Shown here: one piece after another, positions 16,519-25,100 of the stretch
Position numbering within the stretch: the first letter of the stretch is position 1
Layout of the letters: each line of letters opens with the position of its first letter
Assembly: GCF_900129855.1 (NCBI RefSeq)
Contig: NZ_LT670819.1
Location: 7,130,001-7,194,000 of the forward strand
Source of the DNA: Streptomyces sp. 3214.6
GTDB taxonomy: Bacteria; Actinomycetota; Actinomycetes; Streptomycetales; Streptomycetaceae
Length of the DNA: 64,000 bases
Direction of reading: 5' to 3'
The notes under the pieces: model-generated
Database searches by the model: none
The model's input: the letters and a program-made list of their open reading frames with translations, nothing else
What the model was told of the DNA's origin: nothing
Made by a program: the position numbers and the translations under genes

Positions 16519-16958
16519 GTTCGGCAGCCCGCTGTGCCTGCTCCCCGTTGATCATCAGGGGAGTGCCCCGCACCGGACGTGATCACTTCCCGCAGCCGGA
16601 GTACCCCTGCTTCCGGCTGACGGGACGCTGCGTGCGCACGACGTCGTCCGCCTTGCTGAACCCTTCCCAACCCTTTCGGACGTTGTCGAACGGTTCTCGG
16701 CGACAGGCCCTAGCCCGCCGTGTGTGGAGCCGTGCCCATGCCCGGGACCGATGCCTGCGCATCGTCGAACGAGAACGTGTCGTTCTCACCGAAGTCCGGG
16801 GCTTGGAAGGGGTTCGTCGTCGGAGGCGGCGATGCCGTGGCGGCACCGCGAGGCGCCCCCTCCGGAGCGGAGAACAACGAGGTCAGGTCGATGAGAGGTC
16901 TCCCAATCGTTACAGGGTGATGAAGGGACCCGGTCCGCCGTGACCGGGCGCCGCGGTT
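16519..16958. other. 440-bp interval with a coding-like remnant
   Basis: No intact gene is visible. On the minus strand, 16710-16899 reads without stops and with G/C-rich third positions (DLTSLFSAPEGAPRGA, then NPFQAPDFGENDTFSFDD) to a TAG at 16710-16712, but no ATG, GTG or TTG start precedes it. It looks like the C-terminal remnant of a larger gene of unrecognised family. The rest of the interval shows nothing definite. Confidence 0.4.
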
Positions 16959-17180
16959 CTAGAGCTTGCTCATCTTGGCGTAGGGACTCAGGATCCGCTC
17001 CTGGGCCGAGCCGAAATCGACGAGCACCGCGATCCCATCCTCGATGCCGACCACTCGGCCGAGGCCGTACATGTCATGCGTGACCTGGTCCCCCACGGCG
17101 AACTGCTTGGGAACCGGCGCGGCCGGGGCCTTGAAGGGGCTGGTAGGCAAATAACGCTTCGGGGCAGCTGGCTTTGTCAT
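16959..17180 (-). CDS. Small Tudor-like protein related to the UvrD/PcrA C-terminal domain
   Basis: The 73-residue protein has a short basic, Pro-rich tail and then a compact beta-barrel sequence: FAVGDQVTHDMYGLGRVVGIEDGIAVLVDFGS and a final PYAKMSKL. This resembles the C-terminal Tudor-like module of UvrD/PcrA helicases, which contacts RNA polymerase, and the CarD/RapA class of small polymerase-binding domains. ATG 17180, preceded by GGGGG, is preferred over longer starts because it gives MTKPAAPKRYLP. A role in coupling transcription with repair is inference only. Confidence 0.68.
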   Translation of the reverse strand: MTKPAAPKRYLPTSPFKAPAAPVPKQFAVGDQVTHDMYGLGRVVGIEDGIAVLVDFGSAQERILSPYAKMSKL

Positions 17181-17318
17181 TGCCCCCAGTATGCGCCAGC
17201 GCGCGTCCGATCGCTGCGGTCGTCCGCGACCACATCCACTGTTCGACACCGGGAGCCTTCACGGAAAGTGACAGAACTGTGACGGACGGGTGCTGGACAG
17301 GGTGAAGGTCACGGCTCG

Positions 17319-17912
17319 ATGTCAGAGGGCCCGGGCATCATCTGGCGGATGCGCTACATACGTTGGACGTCCGACCGCATGTTCGTCTCGTACTGCCAGT
17401 ACTACCTCCAGGGCGACGAGTTCCTCACCGAGTACGACGACGCCGACACCGTCGAGCGGATCTTCGAGGGCAACAGTCTGGCCGCCGGTGGGCCCGAGCA
17501 CCTGACGATGTTCGCCGGCACGCACACCGGGTGGATCCGGCTGACCACCGAGCAGTGCCCGCAGGAGCCGCCGTTGGACGGCGCGGAGGGGGACGGTGGG
17601 GAGTGGGAGACCGTAGTGGACGTGAGTATCTGCAGCACCAGCGGGGTGCTGCGGTTGTTCAGGTGGGGTGGGGACGTCGTCGAGGACGCCGGGAACTTCG
17701 CCGTCGCCGGGGCCGGCTGGTACCGGGTCCGGGTCCAGGCGCGTGGACGGGACGCGGGCGCGACGAACGCGGGGGACGAAGTGGTCGAGGAGCACCGGGT
17801 GAGCGTGTGGCCCGCCCCGCCCCTGCCGGACGTCGTCCACCGCGCTGACGACGCCTTCGCCCGCGCGCACTACGACCCCGGGCGGCCGCCCGGGCTGCCC
17901 GTCCACCCGTGA
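17319..17912 (+). CDS. Conserved hypothetical beta-rich protein
   Basis: The 197-residue protein is soluble, acidic and beta-rich: MFVSYCQYYLQGDEF, GWIRLTTEQCP, WETVVDVSICSTSGVL and GAGWYRVRVQARGRD followed by VWPAP. The pattern of a final YRVRVxARGRD strand and WPAP motif is familiar from many Streptomyces hypothetical proteins, but I know no function. The start context (GGTGAAGG 15 bp upstream of ATG 17319) is mediocre. It converges with hmp. No signal peptide or membrane helix. Confidence 0.7.
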   Translation: MSEGPGIIWRMRYIRWTSDRMFVSYCQYYLQGDEFLTEYDDADTVERIFEGNSLAAGGPEHLTMFAGTHTGWIRLTTEQCPQEPPLDGAEGDGGEWETVVDVSICSTSGVLRLFRWGGDVVEDAGNFAVAGAGWYRVRVQARGRDAGATNAGDEVVEEHRVSVWPAPPLPDVVHRADDAFARAHYDPGRPPGLPVHP

Positions 17913-17950
17913 CGTCCGGCCCTCGGATTCGGTTTCGGGGTCCGCTTGTG

Positions 17951-19159
17951 TCAGGCCCGGGCCAGCCACAGGTCCGGGCCGAACACCTCGTAGTGGACGT
18001 CCGCGGGGGCGACCCCCTTCTCGATCAGCTGCGCCCGCACGGCCCGCATGAACGGCAGCGGGCCGCACAGGTACGCGCGCGTGCCCGGTGCGACCGGGAC
18101 GTCCGTGAGGTCGGCCCGCCCGGTCCGGGCGTCCGCCGGGGCCTCGCGCTCGTACCAGAGGTGCACGGACGCGTCCGGCAGCTTCGCCGCGTACGTCTCG
18201 TGGTCCGCGCGCAGGGCGTGCTCCGCGGGGGAGCGGTCCGCGTGGACGACCGTGACCGGGGCGCTGTGGCCGGCGGCCGCCAGGTGGGCCAGCATCGCGA
18301 CGATCGGGGTGACGCCGATGCCGGCCGAGGCGAGGAGGAGCGGGGCTCCCTGGACATCGTCCAGGACCAGGTCGCCGTACGGCTCGGAGAGCTCCAGGAC
18401 GCTGCCCTCACGCACGCGCGCGTGCAGGTCGTTCGAGACCTCGCCCGCCGGGGTCGAGGCGCCGCCCGGCACGCGCTTGACGCTGATCCGGCGCAGGTCC
18501 GACCCCGGGGTGCCGGAGAGGCTGTACTGGCGTATCTGACGGGCGCCGTCGGGAAGCCGGGTGCGGACGGACACGTACTGGCCCGCGCGGAAGTCGCGTA
18601 CGGGGGCGCCGTCGAGCGGCCGCAGACGGAAGGAGACGACGTCCGCGGTCTCTGTGACGCGTTCCACGACCTCCCACTCACGCCAGGTGCCCGCACCCCG
18701 GCCGGCGTCGCCGAGCCCGCTCTCCTCGTACAGCCGGCGCTCGATCGCGATCAGGGCGTTCGCCATCAGCCAGTAGACCTCGTCCCAGGCCGCCGCGACC
18801 TCGGCGGTGACCGCCTCGCCGAGGACATCGGCGATGGCGGCGAAGAGGTGCTCGTGGACGACCTTGTACTGCGCGGGCGCGATCCCCAGTGAGGCGTGTT
18901 TGTGGGCGATGCGCCCGAGCATGGCGTCCGGGCGGTGCTCCGGGTGGTCGACGAGGTGGGTGGCGAAGGCGGCTATCGAGCCCGCGAGGGCCTGGCGCTG
19001 GGTGCCCGCCGCCTGGTTGCCGCGGTTGAACAGGTCACGCAGGAGGCCGGGGTGCGCCGCGAACAGGCCGGCGTAGAAGCGCTCGGTGATCTCGCCGATG
19101 GCCGCGCCCACGGCGGGGAGGGTGGCGCGGACGGTGGCTGCGGACTGTTCGGACAGCAT
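17951..19159 (-). CDS. hmp: Flavohaemoglobin, nitric oxide dioxygenase
   Basis: Hmp converts NO and O2 to nitrate with NAD(P)H. The 402-residue protein has an N-terminal globin domain (1-140, with the haem-ligand region IAHKHASLGIAPAQYKVV), an FAD-binding domain (RQYSLSG motif) and an NAD-binding domain (ASAGIGVTPIV and AYLCGPLPFM). ATG 19159 is used because GAGGAG lies 7 bp upstream and the protein then begins MLSEQSAATVRATLP like other Hmp proteins. A palindromic site at 19256-19278 lies about 100 bp upstream and matches that before nsrR, so NsrR repression is likely. Confidence 0.95.
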   Translation of the reverse strand: MLSEQSAATVRATLPAVGAAIGEITERFYAGLFAAHPGLLRDLFNRGNQAAGTQRQALAGSIAAFATHLVDHPEHRPDAMLGRIAHKHASLGIAPAQYKVVHEHLFAAIADVLGEAVTAEVAAAWDEVYWLMANALIAIERRLYEESGLGDAGRGAGTWREWEVVERVTETADVVSFRLRPLDGAPVRDFRAGQYVSVRTRLPDGARQIRQYSLSGTPGSDLRRISVKRVPGGASTPAGEVSNDLHARVREGSVLELSEPYGDLVLDDVQGAPLLLASAGIGVTPIVAMLAHLAAAGHSAPVTVVHADRSPAEHALRADHETYAAKLPDASVHLWYEREAPADARTGRADLTDVPVAPGTRAYLCGPLPFMRAVRAQLIEKGVAPADVHYEVFGPDLWLARA

Positions 19160-19255
19160 CGGGACTCCTCGGGATTCGGGGCAGCACAAGGGCCGCCGAG
19201 AGGCGGCGACACCACGGCGTGCGACTCGTCGCTCGGCTGTCCGGCACGCTAGTTA

Positions 19256-19278
19256 AAGTTGCATCTGAGATGCAAATT
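19256..19278. promoter_or_regulatory. Candidate NsrR operator upstream of hmp
   Basis: TTGCATC-TGA-GATGCAA (19259-19275) is a perfect 7-3-7 inverted repeat, extended by imperfectly symmetrical AT-rich flanks. It lies 97 bp before the hmp start and shares 17 of 23 bases with the site before nsrR. S. coelicolor NsrR is known to bind extended inverted repeats at hmpA1, hmpA2 and nsrR. Confidence 0.7.
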
Positions 19279-19562
19279 AAGCGGGCGGACGGAGACGGGG
19301 GAGGTCGGGCATTACGGATGTCGGTCCGAGCAGGCAAGATGGGCGGCAGAGCAGTACGCCTGCCGGACGTGCGGCAGTGCACCTGCCGGACGTGTGGGCA
19401 GTACATCTGCCGGACGTGCGGCGTTCAGGCCCGGGTCGCCGAGGCGATCATGGTCCGCAACGCGCACGAAATGGTGTTGTGGTGTGATGCTCAGGTGCCC
19501 GACCGCCTCTTTCGTGGGACGGGAGACAGGCGGCCTGACCAGCAAGGATGGGGAAGCGGAAG
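19279..19562. other. Divergent hmp-glnA2 intergenic region
   Basis: Together with the preceding operator this 403-bp gap (19160-19562) holds no convincing gene. It contains three tandem 23-24-bp palindromic repeats at 19352-19421 and presumably the glnA2 promoter. The reading frames through the repeats give Cys-x2-Cys peptides but they lack codon bias and a start. Confidence 0.6.
19352..19421. repeat. Three tandem 23-24-bp repeats upstream of glnA2
   Basis: Units at 19352-19374, 19375-19398 and 19399-19421 share CAGT(A/G)C followed by CTGCCGGACGTG(C/T)GG. Each contains TGCCG..ACGT..CGGCA, an imperfect palindrome, so each may form a hairpin or bind a dimeric protein. The last unit ends 141 bp before the glnA2 start. 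The first 14 bases of the unit also occur within the small operon near 5800. Confidence 0.75.
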
Positions 19563-20924
19563 ATGGACAAACAGCAGGAGTTCGTGCTCCGGACGTTGGA
19601 GGAGCGCGACATCCGGTTCGTACGGCTGTGGTTCACGGACGTGCTGGGCTTCCTCAAGTCCGTCGCCGTGGCCCCCGCCGAGCTCGAGCAGGCATTCGAC
19701 GAAGGCATCGGCTTCGACGGCTCCGCGATCGAGGGCTTCGCCCGGGTCTACGAGTCCGACATGATCGCCAAGCCGGACCCGTCCACGTTCCAGGTCCTGC
19801 CCTGGCGCGCCGAGGCCCCCGGTACCGCCCGCATGTTCTGCGACATCCTCATGCCGGACGGCTCGCCGTCCTTCGCGGACCCGCGCTACGTGCTCAAGCG
19901 CGCCCTCGCCCGCGCCTCCGACCTGGGCTTCACCTTCTACACCCACCCGGAGATCGAGTTCTTCCTGCTGAAGGACAAGCCGACCGACGGCTCCCGCCCG
20001 ACCCCGGCCGACAACTCCGGCTACTTCGACCACACCCCGCACAACGTCGGCATGGACTTCCGCCGCCAGGCGATCACCATGCTGGAGTCGATGGGCATCT
20101 CCGTCGAGTTCTCCCACCACGAGGGCGCCCCCGGCCAGCAGGAGATCGACCTGCGCTACGCCGACGCGCTCTCCACGGCCGACAACATCATGACGTTCCG
20201 CCTGGTCATGAAGCAGGTCGCGCTGGAGCAGGGAGTCCAGGCGACCTTCATGCCGAAGCCGTTCTCCGAGCACCCCGGCTCCGGCATGCACACACACCTC
20301 TCCCTCTTCGAGGGCGACCGCAACGCGTTCTACGAGTCCGGCGCGGAGTACCAGCTGTCGAAGGTCGGCCGGTCCTTCATCGCGGGTCTGCTGAAGCACG
20401 CCGCCGAGATCGCCGCCGTCACCAACCAGTGGGTCAACTCCTACAAGCGCATCTGGGGCGGCTCCGAGCGCACCGCCGGCGCCGGCGGCGAGGCCCCCTC
20501 GTACATCTGCTGGGGCCACAACAACCGCTCCGCGCTCGTCCGCGTCCCGATGTACAAGCCCGGCAAGACGGGCTCCGCCCGCATCGAGGTCCGCTCGCTG
20601 GACTCCGGCGCCAACCCGTACCTCGCGTACGCCATGCTGCTCGCGGCCGGCCTCAAGGGCGTCGAGGAGGGCTACGAGCTTCCGCCGGGCGCCGAGGACG
20701 ACGTCTGGGCGCTGTCCGACGCCGAGCGGCGCGCGATGGGCATCGAGCCGCTGCCGCAGAACCTCGGCGAGGCGCTGAGCCTGATGGAACGCAGCGACCT
20801 CGTCGCCGAGACCCTCGGCGAACACGTCTTCGACTTCTTCCTGCGCAACAAGCGCGCGGAGTGGCACGAGTACCGCTCCGAGGTGACGGCGTTCGAGCTG
20901 CGGAAGAACCTGCCGGTGCTGTAG
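19563..20924 (+). CDS. glnA2: Glutamine-synthetase-family enzyme, GlnA2 type
   Basis: The 453-residue protein has the GS fold: beta-grasp N-terminus with FVRLWFTDVLGFLK, metal residues in HPEIEFFLL, GSGMHTHLSLF, the substrate loop NNRSALVRVP and IEVRSLDSGANPYLA. The tyrosine loop reads EGYELPPG rather than the KNLYDLP adenylylation site of GlnA. In S. coelicolor the equivalent enzyme is reported to gamma-glutamylate polyamines rather than make glutamine. ATG 19563 (GGAAG upstream, starts MDKQQEFVLRTLEERD) is preferred over ATG 19548. A strong terminator follows at 20958. It is close to glnE, but control by GlnE is not implied. Confidence 0.92.
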   Translation: MDKQQEFVLRTLEERDIRFVRLWFTDVLGFLKSVAVAPAELEQAFDEGIGFDGSAIEGFARVYESDMIAKPDPSTFQVLPWRAEAPGTARMFCDILMPDGSPSFADPRYVLKRALARASDLGFTFYTHPEIEFFLLKDKPTDGSRPTPADNSGYFDHTPHNVGMDFRRQAITMLESMGISVEFSHHEGAPGQQEIDLRYADALSTADNIMTFRLVMKQVALEQGVQATFMPKPFSEHPGSGMHTHLSLFEGDRNAFYESGAEYQLSKVGRSFIAGLLKHAAEIAAVTNQWVNSYKRIWGGSERTAGAGGEAPSYICWGHNNRSALVRVPMYKPGKTGSARIEVRSLDSGANPYLAYAMLLAAGLKGVEEGYELPPGAEDDVWALSDAERRAMGIEPLPQNLGEALSLMERSDLVAETLGEHVFDFFLRNKRAEWHEYRSEVTAFELRKNLPVL

Positions 20925-20957
20925 GCGCTGGACAGGATTGATTCCGCTGGAGCGGTA

Positions 20958-20993
20958 CACAGGGCCGACGGTGAGGACACCGTCGGCCCTGTG
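20958..20993 (+). terminator. Terminator after glnA2
   Basis: A perfect 16-bp stem with a 4-base AGGA loop (CACAGGGCCGACGGTG and its complement) lies 34 bp after the glnA2 stop. It has no T-tract, as is common in Streptomyces, and could also stop transcription from the converging phosphoesterase gene. Confidence 0.8.
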
Positions 20994-21050
20994 GCGTCTT
21001 GGCGTCTGGGCGGCTTGAATCGGAAAGGAGGCCTGCCTCGACGGCACACG

Positions 21051-21956
21051 TCAGGGCGCCCAGATCCCCGTGATGTCCGTCGCGGAGGCCGCGTTGCCGG
21101 CGTGGGTGGTCAGGCCCTGGCTGTCCTCCAGGGTGCGCAGCAGGTCGTAGTGGTTGTACCTCGTCGACGAGGACGAACCCGGAGTCACCGGCTGGCCGTA
21201 CAGGACCGTCGGTATGCGGTTGCCGGCCAGGCGGTTGTCCTCGTCGAAGGTGACGACGAGGAGACTGTTGTGGGTCCTGGCCCAGGTCGCGTAGGCGCCC
21301 AGGTTGTTCTTCAGCCAGGTGTCGCCGGTCGCCACCGGGCAGTCGTGCATGTCGCTGCACAGGTCGGGGATGACGAAGGACACCTGGGGGAGCGTCGAGT
21401 AGTCGGCCGGGAACTGCGCGAAGGTCTTCGCCGTCGACGTCGGGACGTTGCTGAAGCCGAACCACGGGTTGTGCTTGCGGGCGTAGTCGCCACTGCCGCA
21501 CGTCGTCGAACCCTGGCTGGGCAGCGTCTCGTTGTAGCTGGCCCAGGTGCGGCCGGCCGCGAGCAGCTCCGAGGCGAGGTTCGGGGCCGAGGAGAAGCCG
21601 GGCGCGTAGCAGCTGTCGTCCGTGATGCCCTGGGTGGAGCCGGAGAACAGCGCGAAGTAGTTGGGCTGGCTCGGGTGGGTCTCGGCGTACGACTGGGAGA
21701 GGTTGGCCCCGCCGGTCTTGAGCGAGTTGATGTACGGGGCGCTGGAGGCGCCGATGACCTGGCCGTAGGCGTGGTTCTCGAAGACCACGACAACCACGTG
21801 GTCCGGGGTCGGCACGCCGGCCACCGCCCGCGCGGGCGGGGAGGAGCCGCCGAGACCGGACCACAGGCCCGCGGCGGCCGCCGTGAGGGCGACGACGGAT
21901 GCCACGACCGCACGGCGGCTGCGACGGTACAGGGATCTGCCGGAACTGCTGGACAC
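21051..21956 (-). CDS. Secreted phosphoesterase (acid-phosphatase type)
   Basis: The 301-residue protein has an N-terminal basic/hydrophobic export segment (RRAVVASVVALTAAAAGLW) and a phosphoesterase-family domain: PDHVVVVVFENHAYGQVIG with the metal-binding Glu-Asn, PSQPNYFALFSGST, a C-containing CPVATGDTWL and VVTFDEDN, and YNHYDLLRTLED. This pattern matches acid phosphatase/phospholipase-C-like enzymes such as AcpA. GTG 21956 is chosen because the signal peptide then starts properly; ATG 21958 is out of frame. The 150-bp gap to glnE is divergent. Substrate is unknown. Confidence 0.85.
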   Translation of the reverse strand: MSSSSGRSLYRRSRRAVVASVVALTAAAAGLWSGLGGSSPPARAVAGVPTPDHVVVVVFENHAYGQVIGASSAPYINSLKTGGANLSQSYAETHPSQPNYFALFSGSTQGITDDSCYAPGFSSAPNLASELLAAGRTWASYNETLPSQGSTTCGSGDYARKHNPWFGFSNVPTSTAKTFAQFPADYSTLPQVSFVIPDLCSDMHDCPVATGDTWLKNNLGAYATWARTHNSLLVVTFDEDNRLAGNRIPTVLYGQPVTPGSSSSTRYNHYDLLRTLEDSQGLTTHAGNAASATDITGIWAP

Positions 21957-22106
21957 ATCAGCCTCCGGTGGGGGTGAGGGGAGCAGGACGATGGGCGGTG
22001 GACTCAAGCCGGCTCCACTTAACACAGAACCTGAAACCGGCCCGGAGCGCCACAGTGGGGTGAGGGTTACGCTCAAGTGCGGACGACCTTGATCGAGGAG
22101 GCCTGG

Positions 22107-25100
22107 ATGGCGCCGGGGCGCAGGAGCAGTACCTTCACACGGCTGCTGCGGCACGGTTTCACCGATCCGTCCGCCGCCGAGCGGCTCCTGGACGGGCCCG
22201 AGCTGTCCCCGGTACGCAGCGATCCGTTTCTGCTGGAGGCTCTCGGCGGCACCGCCGATCCCGATCTCGCCCTGCACGGTCTCGTCCGGCTGCTGGAGGC
22301 GCAGCCCGGGCACACCGCCCGGCGGGAGCTGCTCGACACGCTGATAGCGGCCAAGCCGCTGCGGGACCGGCTGCTGGGAGTGCTGGGGGCGTCCGCCGCT
22401 CTCGCCGATCACCTCGCCCGGCATCCGCGGGACTGGGAGGCGCTGGTCACGTACGAGCCACGGGATCTGCACCCCGGGGTGGAGGAGTTCGAGCGCGGGC
22501 TGTCCGAGGCCACGGATCCCGTGCTGCTGCGCGTCGCCTACCGGCGGTGTCTGCTGTCCATCGCGGCGCGTGACGTGTGCGGGACGACCGATCTCGCCGA
22601 GACGGCCGCGGAGCTCGCCGATCTCGCCACGGCCACGTTGCGGGCCGCTCTGGGGCTGGCTCGGGCCGCGGCGCCGGATGACGCGGCGTTGTGCCGGCTC
22701 GCTGTCATCGCCATGGGCAAGTGCGGTGGGCATGAACTGAATTACGTGTCCGACGTCGATGTCATCTTCGTGGGGGAAGCTGTCGGCGGGGCCGACGAGG
22801 GAAAGGCGTTGCGGGCCGCCACCAAGCTCGCCTCGCACATGATGCGGATCTGTTCCGAGACGACAGTGGAAGGGTCCATCTGGCCCGTCGACGCCAACCT
22901 GCGGCCCGAGGGGCGCAACGGGCCGCTCGTGCGGACACTCAGCAGTCACCTCGCGTACTACCAGCGGTGGGCCAAGACCTGGGAGTTCCAGGCCCTGCTG
23001 AAGGCGCGGCCGGTCGCGGGGGACCTGGCGCTGGGGGCGGAGTACGTCGCCGCCGTCGAGCCGCTGGTGTGGAAGGCCGCCGAGCGCGAGAACTTCGTCA
23101 CCGACGTGCAGAAGATGCGGCGGCGGGTCATCGAGAACATCCCGGCCGCCGAGGTCGAGCGTGAACTGAAGCTCGGGCCCGGAGGGTTGAGGGACGTCGA
23201 GTTTGCCGTGCAGCTGCTGCAGCTGGTGCACGGGCGGGCCGATGTCTCGCTGCGGAGCGGGACCACGCTGGACGCTCTGCAGGCGTTGGCCGCGGGAGGC
23301 TATGTCGGGCGGGCCGATGCCGAGCAGCTCGACGTTGCCTATCGGTTTCTGCGGTCCATGGAGCATCGGATCCAGTTGTACCGGCTGCGGCGGACCCATC
23401 TGGTTCCGGAGAGCGAAGCCGAACTGCGGCGGCTCGGCCGGTCGCTCGGGCTGCGGACCGATCCCGTGGTGGAACTGGGGCGGGAGTGGAAGCGGCATGC
23501 GGCTGTGGTGCGGCGGCTGCACGAGAAGCTCTTCTACCGGCCGTTGCTCGATGCCGTCGCTCAACTCGCCCCCGGTGAGAGCCGGTTGAGTCCTGAGGCG
23601 GCTCGGGAACGGCTTGTCGCGCTCGGGTACGCCGATCCCGCTTCTGCGTTGCGTCATCTGGAGGCGTTGGCTTCCGGTGTGACGCGGAAGGCTGCCATTC
23701 AGCGGACTCTGCTGCCTGTGTTGTTGGGGTGGTTCGCGGACTCCGCCGATCCCGACGCCGGGCTGTTGAACTTCCGCAAGGTGTCGGACGCGTTGGGTAA
23801 GACGCCTTGGTATCTGCGGTTGTTGAGGGACGAAGGGGCTGCCGCGGAGAATCTCGCGCGTGTCCTTTCCGCCGGGCGGCTCGCCCCCGATCTGCTGATG
23901 CGGGCACCGGAAGCGGTGGCGCTGCTGGGGGACGGGGACGGTGGGGGGCTCGAACCTCGGGGGCGGGCTCAGCTGGAGCAGGAGATACTCTCCGCGGTCG
24001 GGCGGGCGGAGGGGGTGGTGCAGGCGGTCACCGCGGCGCGTGGGGTTCGGCGGCGTGAGCTGTTCCGTACGGCCGCCGCGGACATCGTCGGCTCGTACGG
24101 CACCGAGGCGCAGCCCGTCGAGGCCGACCAGGGAGCCCTTGTGGACCTGGTGGGCGGGGCCGTGTCGGACCTCACGGCTGCCACGCTGGCCGGGACGTTG
24201 CGGGCGGTCGTGCGCGAGGGGTGGGGGGACACGCTGCCCACGTGCTTCGCGGTGGTGGGGATGGGGCGGTTCGGAGGGCATGAGCTGGGATACGGCTCCG
24301 ATGCGGATGTGCTGTTCGTGCATGAGCCTCGGGACGGTGTCGATGAGCGGGAGGCGGCGGACGCCGCGAACAAGGTCGTCTCCGAGATGCGTCGGTTGCT
24401 GCAGATTCCCAGTGCCGATCCGCCGCTTCTCGTGGACGCGGATCTGCGCCCGGAGGGTAAGTCGGGGCCGCTCGTGCGATCGTTGAAGTCCTATGAGGCC
24501 TACTACCGGCGGTGGTCGCTGGTCTGGGAGTCGCAGGCGTTGCTGCGGGCTGAACTTGTCGCCGGGGACGAGGAGTTGGGACGGCGGTTCATTGAGCTCG
24601 TTGATCCGTTGCGGTATCCGGCGGGTGGGCTGGGCGAGGATGCCGTTCGGGAGATCCGGCGGCTCAAGGCCCGTATGGAGACGGAGCGGATGCCTCGGGG
24701 GGTCGATCCCAAGCTGCACACCAAGCTCGGGCCGGGTGGGCTTTCCGACGTGGAGTGGACCGTGCAGTTGCTTCAGATGCGGCACGGCTGCACGGAGGCG
24801 GGGTTGCGGACCACTCGTACGCGGCAGGCGCTTGCTGCTGCTCGTGCTGCCGGGCTTGTTTCGGAGGAGGATGCGGGGACGCTGGACGAGGCGTGGGTGT
24901 TGGCTACTCGGGTGCGTAATGCGGTGATGCTGGTGCGGGGGCGGGCGGGGGACACGTTTCCGTCCGATCCTCGTGAACTGGTCGCCGTGGGGCGGTACTT
25001 GGGGTATGGGCCGGGGCGGGTGGGGGACATGCTGGACGACTATCGGCGTACCGCGCGGCGGGCTCGGGGTGTGGTGGACGAGCTGTTCTACGGGGGGTAG
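22107..25100 (+). CDS. glnE: Bifunctional glutamine-synthetase adenylyltransferase/deadenylylase
   Basis: GlnE attaches and removes AMP on the Tyr of GlnA to tune glutamine synthetase. The 997-residue protein carries two nucleotidyltransferase domains with matching motifs: GKCGGHELNYVSDVDVIFV in the N-terminal (deadenylylating) half and GRFGGHELGYGSDADVLFV in the C-terminal (adenylylating) half, each followed by a VDxxLRPEG segment and a helical GlnD-like linker. ATG 22107 is preferred because GAGGAGG lies 3 bp upstream. It is monocistronic in this window. The 3' third uses fewer G/C-ending codons than usual, notably many GTT and GAT, but the frame is intact. Confidence 0.95.
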   Translation: MAPGRRSSTFTRLLRHGFTDPSAAERLLDGPELSPVRSDPFLLEALGGTADPDLALHGLVRLLEAQPGHTARRELLDTLIAAKPLRDRLLGVLGASAALADHLARHPRDWEALVTYEPRDLHPGVEEFERGLSEATDPVLLRVAYRRCLLSIAARDVCGTTDLAETAAELADLATATLRAALGLARAAAPDDAALCRLAVIAMGKCGGHELNYVSDVDVIFVGEAVGGADEGKALRAATKLASHMMRICSETTVEGSIWPVDANLRPEGRNGPLVRTLSSHLAYYQRWAKTWEFQALLKARPVAGDLALGAEYVAAVEPLVWKAAERENFVTDVQKMRRRVIENIPAAEVERELKLGPGGLRDVEFAVQLLQLVHGRADVSLRSGTTLDALQALAAGGYVGRADAEQLDVAYRFLRSMEHRIQLYRLRRTHLVPESEAELRRLGRSLGLRTDPVVELGREWKRHAAVVRRLHEKLFYRPLLDAVAQLAPGESRLSPEAARERLVALGYADPASALRHLEALASGVTRKAAIQRTLLPVLLGWFADSADPDAGLLNFRKVSDALGKTPWYLRLLRDEGAAAENLARVLSAGRLAPDLLMRAPEAVALLGDGDGGGLEPRGRAQLEQEILSAVGRAEGVVQAVTAARGVRRRELFRTAAADIVGSYGTEAQPVEADQGALVDLVGGAVSDLTAATLAGTLRAVVREGWGDTLPTCFAVVGMGRFGGHELGYGSDADVLFVHEPRDGVDEREAADAANKVVSEMRRLLQIPSADPPLLVDADLRPEGKSGPLVRSLKSYEAYYRRWSLVWESQALLRAELVAGDEELGRRFIELVDPLRYPAGGLGEDAVREIRRLKARMETERMPRGVDPKLHTKLGPGGLSDVEWTVQLLQMRHGCTEAGLRTTRTRQALAAARAAGLVSEEDAGTLDEAWVLATRVRNAVMLVRGRAGDTFPSDPRELVAVGRYLGYGPGRVGDMLDDYRRTARRARGVVDELFYGG

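Noticed and set aside
19330..19440. Cys-x2-Cys peptide (QCTCRTCGQYICRTCG) read through the 19.35-kb repeats
   Set aside because: It arises from the repeat DNA, lacks a start with ribosome-binding site and codon bias, and the flanking frame is not coding-like.
22000..24785. Minus-strand extension of the phosphoesterase frame through glnE
   Set aside because: The sequence beyond 21956 is Pro/Arg/Gln-rich and opposite the well-formed glnE motifs; the signal peptide marks the true start at 21956.
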